DNA of 14,560 nt from Candidatus Saccharibacteria bacterium UBA3749 (GTDB taxonomy: Bacteria > Patescibacteriota > Saccharimonadia > Saccharimonadales > Saccharimonadaceae). Each line of letters begins with the position of its first letter. Position 1 is the stretch's first letter. A model generated the notes under the pieces. The model ran no database searches and was not told where the DNA came from. It saw only the letters and a list, made by a program, of their open reading frames with translations. Shown here one piece after another: positions 5,922 through 13,186 of the stretch. The position numbers were made by a program, and so were the translations under genes. Location of the stretch: contig DFGN01000008.1 in the NCBI GenBank assembly GCA_002371235.1, positions 1-14,560 of the forward strand, read 5' to 3'.

Positions 5922-7589
5922 GTGAAAAACAAACTTAAACGACTGCAGCTTTTTATGCACAGTCATCACAAGAAAGGGATTATTTTTGGCAGTACCTTTG
6001 CTCTAACCCTGCTAGGGTTGTCAATTATGGCCCCAAGGCTAGAAATCTATGCGGACCCCGTTGATCCAGAAGAGATTCTAGAAGCCGATGCGAGGGTGGA
6101 TGAACCAATGGGAGGAGTCTCGCCTAGCGTGATTATGGTGTCATCAACGGATGATGACAAGTACAGTGTCGCGGTTAGCAAATGGTATCTATTTGAGGAA
6201 CCATACACTACCGAAATCGGGGAAGATGATGCTTTCGAGGCAGGCAAAGACTATGCCTTGAGACTTGTTTTTACCGCAAACGAAGGCTATACTTTTCGCA
6301 ATGATACAGCCTTCACGGTGAACGGTGTAGAGACACTAAGCTACGGCAGTGTTAACGAGCGCGAATTCATTTTTTATGATGTTCCGGCCGCACCGGAATA
6401 TACGGTGAATTATACATTCGAAAAAGTCGATGAACATGAGGATGTCATTCGCGATTCCGATTTGGAAGCGTATGTCAATGATAGAAAAGCCGAATGGCGA
6501 GACAGTGAAATCGGCCAACAGGCGCCTGAAGCATATCGTACAGCATGGGAAGCTCTCTACGTTGCTTCGGATGGTGAGTATAAGTATCCTGAATACCGAG
6601 CAACCATCTTCGATGGTGTATCCATCGCCGAATCTTGCGGCGGCAATAGCGACGACATGGCTACTGGTGACGAGATTGACTCTGTAGTCAATAGTAATCC
6701 AGAAGAATGCGTTGTCTATAATTACACCATACAATATGCCGAAGTTACTGTCCTTGACTACGTTGTGCCAGAAGATGACGAGGAGGAAGGACGAGAGGCT
6801 ATCACTGAGGTAAATCTCATCGTTAATGCGCCAAAGGTTGGTACAGAGGTGACTTTTGATGGCGAGGATTTTGAGACGCAGACTCCTCAACCAAGTGTTA
6901 GTGTGCCTGCAGGCGTAGAGTACCGTCTAGATGACGGAAATGAACAGGATGGGCACCACAATTATGCCTATTGGATCACAGTAGAAGAGGGCGCGATTAG
7001 CGGTTTCATTGGCACCCTAGAAAAAGGTGAGACTTATCAAATACTTGTCCAAATGAATACTTATGAGCCAGAGAAATATATCTTCGATAAAGACGTGGTG
7101 GTCAAGGTCAATGGTGTTGCATTGCAATCTAAGAATATTTTCTATAGCTACGGTTATCTTTCCGTGATTGTTGATGTAACGCCGCAAGACGAAGCCTACA
7201 GCATCCTCGAAGGTGCGGATCAAGCAATTACGGCCGACGGTAGCACTGTTTTGACAGTAAAGGCAAGTGGCGAATTGGATAGCCTCACTGGCGTGAAGGT
7301 TGACAACGAGCTAATTAGTGAAGACAAATACGACTTAGCATCTGGTAGCACAATTGTTACTCTGAAAGCTGACTATATTGCCTCATTAGACCCAGGAGTA
7401 CACATCCTCACGCTTGTCTACAACAAAGGTGTAGTATCGACTAGCTTTACAATTGCGGCAGGTTCACCAGACACCGGTGCCTTTACCGTAGAAGAAGCAT
7501 CAATAGTGTCAAGCAACATCGCAATGCTGGTTACTGCGTTCGTACTAGCTATTGTAGGTTTTGCTACACATCGCTACTATAATCGCTAA
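5922..7589 (+). CDS. Cell-surface protein with X2-like domain and C-terminal anchor
   Basis: The 555-residue acidic protein has a basic N-terminus, a hydrophobic signal segment (about 19-36) and a possible cleavage site before DPVDPEE (residue 45). The middle is beta-rich and unassigned. Residues from about 430 to 510 (ITADGSTVLTVKASGEL through LDPGVHILTLVYNKG) resemble an Ig-like X2/CBM_X2 module. The C-terminus has SPDTG (515-519), a spacer, a hydrophobic helix (about 532-548) and a basic tail (HRYYNR). This layout resembles a sortase-type signal, but with an unusual motif and a longer than usual gap before the membrane helix. It is probably exported and held at the cell surface. The GTG start has a strong AGGAGGTGA Shine-Dalgarno (5912-5920) at short spacing. 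The function, possibly adhesion to the host cell, is inference. Confidence 0.7.
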   Translation: MKNKLKRLQLFMHSHHKKGIIFGSTFALTLLGLSIMAPRLEIYADPVDPEEILEADARVDEPMGGVSPSVIMVSSTDDDKYSVAVSKWYLFEEPYTTEIGEDDAFEAGKDYALRLVFTANEGYTFRNDTAFTVNGVETLSYGSVNEREFIFYDVPAAPEYTVNYTFEKVDEHEDVIRDSDLEAYVNDRKAEWRDSEIGQQAPEAYRTAWEALYVASDGEYKYPEYRATIFDGVSIAESCGGNSDDMATGDEIDSVVNSNPEECVVYNYTIQYAEVTVLDYVVPEDDEEEGREAITEVNLIVNAPKVGTEVTFDGEDFETQTPQPSVSVPAGVEYRLDDGNEQDGHHNYAYWITVEEGAISGFIGTLEKGETYQILVQMNTYEPEKYIFDKDVVVKVNGVALQSKNIFYSYGYLSVIVDVTPQDEAYSILEGADQAITADGSTVLTVKASGELDSLTGVKVDNELISEDKYDLASGSTIVTLKADYIASLDPGVHILTLVYNKGVVSTSFTIAAGSPDTGAFTVEEASIVSSNIAMLVTAFVLAIVGFATHRYYNR

Positions 7590-7643
7590 ACTCATTGCGC
7601 GATTATACGTTTAAACAATAATAATTCGAGTCCGTATTTTTGC

Positions 7644-7668
7644 AACAAAAAAGCCCGAAGGGCTTCGA
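7644..7668 (-). terminator. Intrinsic terminator of the tRNA-Asn gene
   Basis: On the minus strand AAGCCC-TTC-GGGCTT (7651-7665) forms a tight GC-rich hairpin and is followed by a run of six Ts. It lies a few bases after the 3' CCA end of the tRNA. Confidence 0.85.
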
Positions 7669-7670
7669 CG

Positions 7671-7745
7671 TGGCTCCCGGGGCCGGGCTCGAACCGGCAA
7701 CCTCGAAGTTAACAGCTTCTTGCTCCACCATTGAGCTACCCGGGA
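7671..7745 (-). tRNA. tRNA-Asn (anticodon GTT), CCA encoded
   Basis: The minus strand folds as a full cloverleaf. The acceptor TCCCGGG pairs with CCCGGGA, the D arm is GCTC/GAGC, and the T arm is GCCGG-TTCGAGC-CCGGC. The anticodon loop is CTGTTAA with GTT at 34-36, read as asparagine. The anticodon stem has four good pairs and an A-G mismatch at its outer end (27-43). The discriminator base is G and the terminal CCA is in the DNA (complement of 7671-7673). It is transcribed divergently from infB. Confidence 0.95.
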
Positions 7746-7768
7746 TTATCTGTAACGAACGTACCCCC

Positions 7769-7777
7769 ATTATAGCA
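7769..7777 (-). promoter_or_regulatory. Extended -10 promoter of tRNA-Asn
   Basis: On the minus strand this reads TGCTATAAT, a consensus extended -10 about 24 nt before the mature 5' end of the tRNA. It predicts a short 5' trailer for RNase P to remove. It is back-to-back with the infB promoter. Confidence 0.65.
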
Positions 7778-7792
7778 TATTTTTCTATTTTG

Positions 7793-7801
7793 TGGTAAAA
7801 T
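7793..7801 (+). promoter_or_regulatory. Extended -10 promoter of infB (leaderless)
   Basis: TGGTAAAAT is an extended -10 box, followed after eight bases by the ATG at 7810. An upstream in-frame GTG at 7792 overlaps this box and is therefore unlikely to be the start. Confidence 0.55.
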
Positions 7802-7809
7802 TTATCTAC

Positions 7810-9576
7810 ATGGAAGAAAAGACAATACAGATCGCCGGTTCTATTACTGTAGATGAGCTTAGTAAAGCTCTGGGTCTTTCTGTGACCGAGCTAATTGGCA
7901 CTCTTTTTAAGAACGGTATTGTTGCTACCATCAATCAGCGCCTTGACTTCGAGACGGCTAGTATTATCATCGACGAATTAGGGCTTAAGAATGTGAGATT
8001 GGAGCGCAAGAATACTTCTACCCGTACATCCGATTTTCACAGAGAATTATCCGATAAAGCCGTCTTACGCCCCCCAGTGGTGGCCGTAATGGGTCACGTT
8101 GATCATGGTAAGACTACTCTTCTTGATACACTTCTTAACAAAAAGACCGTTGACGATGAGGCTGGCGGTATTACTCAGCATATTTCGGCCTATCAGTTGA
8201 ATCGCGACGGGAGATTGATTACTTTTCTTGATACTCCAGGGCACGAAGCCTTCGCGGCGATTCGTCAGCACGGAGCCATGCTCACTGACATCGTCGTAAT
8301 CGTAGTTGCCGCTGATGACGGCGTGAAGCCTCAGACCATCGAGGCAATTAATTTTGCCAAATCTGCCAACGCCAAGATTATTGTCGCCATTAACAAGATA
8401 GACCGCGAAGGTGCTGATATCAATCGCACCATGGCCGACCTCTCCAATAATGGTCTTCAGCCAGAAGAGTGGGGTGGCGACACTGTAATGGTACCAATTT
8501 CAGCCAAATTAGGCCAAAATCTTGATCAGCTACTCGACATGATTTTACTCACAGCCGATATTGAGGAGCTCAAGGCTGATATCGATATTCCTGCCGAAGG
8601 CCTTGTCATTGAATCGCATATGGAGACAGGGAAGGGTTCAGTTGTGAGCCTTTTGGTAACTGGTGGTGAGCTTAAAGTTGGTGAATTTGTTGTGGCAGGT
8701 TCTAGTTATGGTAAAGTTCGGACTATGTTAGATTGGCAGGGTAAGCCTAAAGGTAAGGCTGTTCCATCGACTCCAGTTACTGTGACTGGCTTTAAGGAAC
8801 TTCCGAATTTCGGTGATAGATTCACTGAGGTTAAGGATGAGAAGACGGCCCGCAAGATGGCCCTCCTCAATGCCCAGGCGATTGCAAATGAATCTGCCGA
8901 TGCGAATGTCACAAGTTCTGACTTGCTGCGTATGATGAATGTCGCTGATAATAGCAAGACTTTCAATGTTATCATCAAGGGTGACGTGCTAGGCTCGGTC
9001 ACTAGCGTCGTAGATAGTTTGCGTCTCATTGATACCCATGGCGAAATTACGCTTAATATTGTTTCTACTGGTGTCGGTGATATTAATGAAAATGATGTTT
9101 ATATGGCCGCCGGTGAGAATACCATTATCTACGGTTTTAATGTCTCTGTTCCTATTAATATCAGCAAGATGGCAGCGCGTGACAATGTTCCGATTCGCAC
9201 ATACAAAATTATCTATGAGCTATTAGATGATGCCAAGCATGAAATGGAAAACCTTCTCGATGCCGAAATTGTCGAAGAAGACAAAGGTGAACTTAAGGTT
9301 CTTGGTGTCTTCCGTACCGAGAAGACTAGCACTATCGCCGGAGGTGAAGTTTTAAAAGGCGACGTTAAGCCTAATTATCTAGTCAGAGTAGTCCGCAATA
9401 AGAAATACCTTGGTGAGGCCGAAGTTGTCTCTGTCCAGAAGGAAAAAATGGACGTCAAAGAGCTCGTCTCTGGTGAGACCGGTGGCCTTGCCTTGAAAAC
9501 CGAGCATAAACTAGATCTTCAGATAGGCGACCGACTCCAATTCTTTACCCGCGAATCTAGGCGCCGCACGTTGTAA
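7810..9576 (+). CDS. infB: Translation initiation factor IF-2
   Basis: The 588-residue GTPase has the full set of G motifs: G1 GHVDHGKT (95-102), G2 GGITQHI (119-125), G3 DTPGH (141-145), G4 NKID (195-198) and G5 SAK (231-233). An IF2-N-type helical segment occupies residues ~6-65, and the C-terminal domains II-IV follow the GTPase. IF-2 brings formyl-methionyl initiator tRNA to the 30S subunit and promotes subunit joining. The protein is short compared with E. coli (890 residues), because the variable N-terminal extension is almost absent. It is not preceded by nusA, the usual neighbour, but by a divergent tRNA-Asn. An in-frame GTG at 7792 would add six residues. The ATG at 7810 is preferred because the GTG overlaps the -10 box. 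Confidence 0.95.
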   Translation: MEEKTIQIAGSITVDELSKALGLSVTELIGTLFKNGIVATINQRLDFETASIIIDELGLKNVRLERKNTSTRTSDFHRELSDKAVLRPPVVAVMGHVDHGKTTLLDTLLNKKTVDDEAGGITQHISAYQLNRDGRLITFLDTPGHEAFAAIRQHGAMLTDIVVIVVAADDGVKPQTIEAINFAKSANAKIIVAINKIDREGADINRTMADLSNNGLQPEEWGGDTVMVPISAKLGQNLDQLLDMILLTADIEELKADIDIPAEGLVIESHMETGKGSVVSLLVTGGELKVGEFVVAGSSYGKVRTMLDWQGKPKGKAVPSTPVTVTGFKELPNFGDRFTEVKDEKTARKMALLNAQAIANESADANVTSSDLLRMMNVADNSKTFNVIIKGDVLGSVTSVVDSLRLIDTHGEITLNIVSTGVGDINENDVYMAAGENTIIYGFNVSVPINISKMAARDNVPIRTYKIIYELLDDAKHEMENLLDAEIVEEDKGELKVLGVFRTEKTSTIAGGEVLKGDVKPNYLVRVVRNKKYLGEAEVVSVQKEKMDVKELVSGETGGLALKTEHKLDLQIGDRLQFFTRESRRRTL

Positions 9577-9590
9577 AAAACAAATACCTA

Positions 9591-9599
9591 TGCTACTAT
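9591..9599 (+). promoter_or_regulatory. Extended -10 promoter of the DUF5663-like gene
   Basis: TGCTACTAT fits an extended -10. A short leader with AAGGAG (9606-9611), spaced 6 nt from the ATG at 9618, follows it. The gene may also receive transcription from infB, since no terminator is visible between them. Confidence 0.45.
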
Positions 9600-9617
9600 A
9601 AGCATAAGGAGAATAAA

Positions 9618-9911
9618 ATGAACTTTGACGAAAGCTTTCTACAGGAAATGGGCCTTCAGGCAATGCCGGAGGACCAAAAGCAAGAGTTTTTAGATTACAT
9701 TCAAGAGGAACTAGAGGTCCGTATCGGAGAACGTATTAGTAAAGGACTGACCGAGGCTCAGCTAAGCGAGTTTGATGCTATTGTCGATTCGACCGAGGCG
9801 GCAAAATGGCTCGAGAAGAATCGCCCGGATTATCGGGAAATAGTTAGTCGCACCATCGAAGAAATGAAAAACGAAATTCGCGCCAACCGCGCTAGGCTCG
9901 TCGGTGCCTAA
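9618..9911 (+). CDS. Small acidic helical protein, DUF5663-like
   Basis: The 97-residue protein is acidic and almost entirely helical by composition. Its opening MNFDESFLQEMGLQAMPEDQK and a following EELEVRIGERISKGLTEAQL resemble the DUF5663 proteins found in Patescibacteria; this comes from memory of the pattern, not from a search. No catalytic motif, membrane segment or signal is present. It has a good Shine-Dalgarno and lies 41 nt after infB in the same direction. The function is unknown. Placement beside infB may indicate a translation-related role, but this is weak. Confidence 0.75.
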   Translation: MNFDESFLQEMGLQAMPEDQKQEFLDYIQEELEVRIGERISKGLTEAQLSEFDAIVDSTEAAKWLEKNRPDYREIVSRTIEEMKNEIRANRARLVGA

Positions 9912-9973
9912 TGGAGCAAAAAATCGTGGCGCTTCTTGTTTTTTCTTTTACAACCTGAACTACGACAGGTAAA

Positions 9974-10777
9974 TCATTTCTTGTATCCATTAATGAATGC
10001 TTTTGCATCCATGGCTTTTCGTCCTTCGGGCTGAAGCCTGTCAATCGCAAGCATTTGCCCGTCAGCGCATTTTAGTGTCAAAGCCGCCGTCTCACTCGCT
10101 TTACAAGCATGAGCGCCTAAAATGATGCAATTTTGGCCAAAGAAGGCATATTTTGGTTTGGGGTATCCTTGAAAAGCGATGATTTTCCGTAAAGTTGTGT
10201 CAGCAGAATCTTTTTCTGGGGTGAGCTGTGACATTGATTTATCAAGTTTGCCGCAAAAAGTGGCCTTTGAGTCATCTTGCAAAAAGGGCTCAGGCAAGTG
10301 ATTTAAATTTTCGCATATCCACCTAGCTCCAGTTTCTGCTAAAGCCCTATAAATCGCATCCTTATCAATCGGTAAATCTGACAATGTTGTTTGAAAATAA
10401 ACCGGCCCCGCATCCATCGCCTTAACCAGCTTCATGACTGACACCGAGAAGTTGTTGTCGCCATTTAAAATCGCCGATTCAATTGGTGAAGCACCTCTAT
10501 AGGCTGGGAGTAGGGAAGGATGAATATTTAGAATTCCCTCCGACTCGAACAGCTCTAGAACATCTGCTTTTATCAGTACACCAAACGAGGCCAAAATACC
10601 ATGCGTCTCTGGGTGTTCGTGTTTTATGCGTTTTACCTCTTCCAAATCTTCACGTGTTCGGGCGTGAAAAATAACATCATAACTCTGCTCTATGATAGCC
10701 AGCGCATAGTCTGCTAGTGGTCCATTACCGAAGAAAACAACGCTCCTATTGTTATTAGTCTCTATCCTTTGCTTCAT
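9974..10777 (-). CDS. fmt: Methionyl-tRNA formyltransferase
   Basis: The 267-residue protein shows the formyltransferase core signature NIHPSLLPAYRG at residues 84-95, giving the catalytic-type N84 and H86. It also has SVSVMKLVKAMDAGPVY (111-127) with the catalytic-type D122. Fmt transfers a formyl group from 10-formyl-tetrahydrofolate to the methionine on initiator tRNA. The C-terminal domain (about 190-267), which binds tRNA, is present but short, and the whole protein is smaller than the usual ~310 residues. The N-terminus is preceded by AGGAGG, 7 nt from the ATG. It lies 58 nt downstream of def on the same strand, the common def-fmt pairing. The nearest look-alikes are other formyl-folate transferases such as PurN, but the HPSLLP and downstream motifs and the def neighbour favour Fmt. 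Confidence 0.85.
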   Translation of the reverse strand: MKQRIETNNNRSVVFFGNGPLADYALAIIEQSYDVIFHARTREDLEEVKRIKHEHPETHGILASFGVLIKADVLELFESEGILNIHPSLLPAYRGASPIESAILNGDNNFSVSVMKLVKAMDAGPVYFQTTLSDLPIDKDAIYRALAETGARWICENLNHLPEPFLQDDSKATFCGKLDKSMSQLTPEKDSADTTLRKIIAFQGYPKPKYAFFGQNCIILGAHACKASETAALTLKCADGQMLAIDRLQPEGRKAMDAKAFINGYKK

Positions 10778-10835
10778 TGGTCTACCTCCTCTGTGTAAAA
10801 TATAATTGTTTAGATATTAAAGATGTGTTGTTGGC

Positions 10836-11408
10836 CTATTCCTCACCCCAAAGCTTGGAATTATGAGCAATCTTGTTGTCATAATCTACTGGGATTAGGT
10901 CACCCTTATCGTTCATTTTATAGAAGGCATCTTTATTGTCTCTGATGTGGTCGATAAAAAGAACACCGTCAAGATGATCGATCTCATGTAAAAGCGTTCT
11001 AGCCAGTTCATCAGTTGCTTTGATTCGTACCTCTGTGCCATCTTCGAGTTTGGCTTTTACCTTAACTTTCGAAGCACGAGGCACCATACCATAGATTGAT
11101 GGAACCGAAAGGCAACCCTCGTAGTCAAGTTTCGTTTTACCATCGGCCCGTATGATTTCTGGATTAATTAGCGCTGTGAAAGTAGCTCTAGATTTGTCCT
11201 CCATGTCATCGCGGATGATAATAATACGCTTATTTACGCCAATCTGTGGCGCTGCCATAGCAGCCGAGAGCTCATAAGGATGTTCCTTCTCCCAGTCGAG
11301 GGACATTCGTCGCATATTAGCAATAATGTCGCGAATCTCGTCGTTAATTTCGCGCACCTTCTCTGATTTCTCTCTAAGACGTTTATCTGGCGTAGTAATT
11401 ATTTTCAT
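10836..11408 (-). CDS. def: Peptide deformylase
   Basis: The 190-residue enzyme removes the formyl group from new polypeptides, using a metal bound by Cys and two His. The metal-site motifs EGCLS (97-101, C99) and HEIDH (141-145, with H141, E142 and H145) are intact. Motif I, usually GxGxAAPQ, reads SAAMAAPQ (48-55). The C-terminal tail of roughly 35 residues after the metal helix is longer than in minimal forms. It is the promoter-proximal gene of a def-fmt unit. Its ATG follows a consensus TGATATAAT by only six bases and has no Shine-Dalgarno, so it is predicted to be leaderless. Confidence 0.92.
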   Translation of the reverse strand: MKIITTPDKRLREKSEKVREINDEIRDIIANMRRMSLDWEKEHPYELSAAMAAPQIGVNKRIIIIRDDMEDKSRATFTALINPEIIRADGKTKLDYEGCLSVPSIYGMVPRASKVKVKAKLEDGTEVRIKATDELARTLLHEIDHLDGVLFIDHIRDNKDAFYKMNDKGDLIPVDYDNKIAHNSKLWGEE

Positions 11409-11414
11409 AAGCCT

Positions 11415-11423
11415 ATTATATCA
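11415..11423 (-). promoter_or_regulatory. Extended -10 promoter of def (leaderless)
   Basis: On the minus strand this reads TGATATAAT, then AGGCTT, then the ATG at 11408. The sequence and spacing are identical to the ROK promoter at 1589. It predicts transcription starting at or next to the start codon. Confidence 0.65.
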
Positions 11424-11495
11424 CATATTAGAGGTAAATTAAAGATAGCCCCTACTTAAGACCATAGAATAGCGAAGAATCGTGCTAAGTTTTGC

Positions 11496-11523
11496 TTGAT
11501 ATCTTCGCGGAGGGGGCTAGTAT
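11496..11523 (+). promoter_or_regulatory. Promoter of the first FISUMP surface-protein gene
   Basis: TTGATA (11496-11501) and TAGTAT (11518-11523) are separated by 16 bases. The spacer contains an interrupted G tract (GGAGGGGGC, 11509-11517). It is clearly homologous to the promoter at 14449-14477. A second candidate, the extended -10 TGCTATTAT at 11538-11546, lies 7 nt before the ATG at 11554. Upstream, AGCCCCT (11447-11453) and GCGAAG (11472-11477) have complements inside the promoter region. Confidence 0.5.
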
Positions 11524-11606
11524 TAATATAACGATTATGCTATTATTGAATTAATGAAAGGTCATATAATGAATACAAATAAACTAAATCTAATCCCACT
11601 AAGCCT
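11522..11606 (+). repeat. First copy of an 85-bp repeated 5' gene module
   Basis: Bases 11522-11606 match 14476-14560 at 84 of 85 positions; the single difference is C at 11532 versus T at 14486. The repeat covers the end of the promoter, the leader and the first codons of the signal peptide. The second copy is cut by the window end, so the true length is greater. Confidence 0.95.
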
Positions 11607-13053
11607 AGCAAGTCTCACTATCCTTGCTGGCACCATTCTAGTTTCATCTGTCGTCTCCGCAGACGATTCCGTAGTAGATGAAATAAACATTACTGTCCCA
11701 TTATCCTGTACCCTCAGCGGTACTGGTATGGACGCTCATAATGCAGAGATAAATAATGGCACTTATAATTCCGCTATTGGCGAAACTACATTAAAAGCTT
11801 TTTGTAATGATAATGAAGGCTTTGCTATCTATGCTATTGGTTATACTGACAATGAAGAAGGGAAGAATGTCTTAACTAATTCTACATTAGGTAGTACCTA
11901 TGACATAACAACCGGCACAGCAATCACTGGAAATGATTCAAAGTGGGCCATGAAACTAACCAAACTCACCTCCCCCACTCCAACTTACCCCATCATCATC
12001 GCCGGCAGTACTGAAGACTCACTAAAAGCACAAGGTGACCCAGACTACTCCACCTTCCAGCAAGTCCCAGACGACTACGAAAAAGTTGCCTACCGCACAT
12101 CAGCCACCGATACCGGCACCAATGCCGAAGGTGCTACCCTCACCACCACCTACCAAGCCTACATCAGCAGCACCCAACCTGCCGGGACTTATACTGGACA
12201 AGTAAAATATACCCTTATACATCCACATAATGCAACCAAACCAATTAAACCAGTCACTATCGCAACCGCCGAATATCTCCAAGAAGTCAATTCTTGCCCA
12301 GCCGACCTCCCGGAAGAACAAGTCTACACTTTGAAAGATTCTCGTGACGAGCAAGAATACAAAGTCGCTAAGCTAAAAGACGGCAAATGCTGGATGGTGG
12401 AAAATCTCAATATTGCTGGCGGTACCGCTCTTTCTAGCGAAGATACGGATTTTGACTCTAGCTACGAACTTCCAACTTCGGATGGTTGGACCGTATCTAA
12501 TAACACATTGATACTCCCGGATTCCGATACCCCAGGAACAGATTATAGACCCTATGTCTATAACAGCAACAATGACAATTGCAGCAACAATCAACCATGT
12601 TATTCTTACTATTCATGGTTCGCTGCTACGGCTGGCTCGAATAGTACAATCAGCGGTATAGGCGCAAATGCCCCATTTAGTATTTGTCCTAAGGGGTGGC
12701 ATTTGCCAAGTATTGGAGTTGCCAATGATACTACTGATCCAACAACTGATTTTGGCAATCTTGTTATTAGCTACGGTGGCTCTGCGGAAACTGCGTATTA
12801 TGATTCAGAAACCAATCCTACGAGTGCAGCGATGTATAACAATCTCGGTCCTGACTCTATTCCGAACTTTCAATTGGCCGGTGGTTACATGTTTGGGCAA
12901 TTCCAGGCAGATAACAGATATCAGTCTTCTACCATGTCTTCAGATAGTACGTATTTCACTGGGGCCCTTAGCATTAATGTCGACTATCTAGGCAATGCAA
13001 ACATTTACGATTTCATGGCATTTCCAGTCCGCTGCCTCTTCAAAACCAACTAA
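11569..13053 (+). CDS. Secreted FISUMP-domain surface protein
   Basis: From the ATG at 11569 the protein has 494 residues. A signal peptide is evident: a polar start, a hydrophobic core (about 8-30) and a likely cleavage at VVSA-DD (residue 31). An N-terminal beta-rich region (about 38-235) includes a cysteine pair (SCTLSGTG and AFCNDNEGFAIYA). From about residue 260 comes a FISUMP-type domain: YTLKDSRDEQEYKVAKLKDGKCWMVENLN, then ICPKGWHLPS and a terminal FPVRCLF. This domain is common in Saccharibacteria and Bacteroidetes surface proteins, and its function is unclear. Codon use changes sharply within 11960-12190, where C-ending codons dominate. The start codon is preceded by AAAGG with 7-nt spacing; an ATG at 11554 in the same frame would add MKGHI and is possible if the mRNA is leaderless. 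The protein is probably displayed or released at the host interface. Confidence 0.8.
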   Translation: MNTNKLNLIPLSLASLTILAGTILVSSVVSADDSVVDEINITVPLSCTLSGTGMDAHNAEINNGTYNSAIGETTLKAFCNDNEGFAIYAIGYTDNEEGKNVLTNSTLGSTYDITTGTAITGNDSKWAMKLTKLTSPTPTYPIIIAGSTEDSLKAQGDPDYSTFQQVPDDYEKVAYRTSATDTGTNAEGATLTTTYQAYISSTQPAGTYTGQVKYTLIHPHNATKPIKPVTIATAEYLQEVNSCPADLPEEQVYTLKDSRDEQEYKVAKLKDGKCWMVENLNIAGGTALSSEDTDFDSSYELPTSDGWTVSNNTLILPDSDTPGTDYRPYVYNSNNDNCSNNQPCYSYYSWFAATAGSNSTISGIGANAPFSICPKGWHLPSIGVANDTTDPTTDFGNLVISYGGSAETAYYDSETNPTSAAMYNNLGPDSIPNFQLAGGYMFGQFQADNRYQSSTMSSDSTYFTGALSINVDYLGNANIYDFMAFPVRCLFKTN

Positions 13054-13066
13054 CCATCCGTCTAAC

Positions 13067-13094
13067 AGTTTATCGGCATATACCCCAACAAACT
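13067..13094 (+). repeat. Palindromic operator-like repeat P1
   Basis: This 28-base element has arms AGTTTATCGG and an imperfect complement ending ACAAACT. It is a near copy of the element at 13109-13136. The two copies start 42 bases apart, close to four helical turns. Confidence 0.65.
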
Positions 13095-13108
13095 ACACGA
13101 AATAATAA

Positions 13109-13136
13109 AGTTTATCGGCTTATAACCCGACAAACT
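13109..13136 (+). repeat. Palindromic operator-like repeat P2
   Basis: The arms AGTTTATCGG (13109-13118) and CCGACAAACT (13127-13136) are complementary at nine of ten positions. The element ends one base before the -35 hexamer of the ATPase gene, the position expected for an operator or activator site. Confidence 0.65.
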
Positions 13137-13137
13137 A

Positions 13138-13165
13138 TTGACATGAGGAGAGCATTTGATATAAT
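13138..13165 (+). promoter_or_regulatory. Strong promoter of the DUF4143 ATPase gene
   Basis: A consensus TTGACA (13138-13143) and TATAAT (13160-13165) are spaced by 16 bases, and the -10 is also extended (TGATATAAT). The Shine-Dalgarno AAGGAG (13173-13178) lies 8 nt before the ATG. This is one of the two best promoters in the window and sits directly behind the paired palindromes. Confidence 0.75.
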
Positions 13166-13186
13166 GGACGAAAAGGAGAATAAACC

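Noticed and set aside
6336..6890. Open frame of 184 codons on the minus strand
   Set aside because: It is antisense to the surface-protein gene and has no convincing start signal or protein character.
9912..9973. Possible terminator between the convergent DUF5663-like and fmt genes
   Set aside because: Only a weak ACCTG/CAGGT hairpin without a T-run and scattered A/T runs are visible, not enough for a call.
13067..13136. Possible short CRISPR array (two similar 28-base repeats)
   Set aside because: There are only two imperfect copies with a 14-base gap, each is itself palindromic, and they sit directly on a promoter; no cas genes are present.
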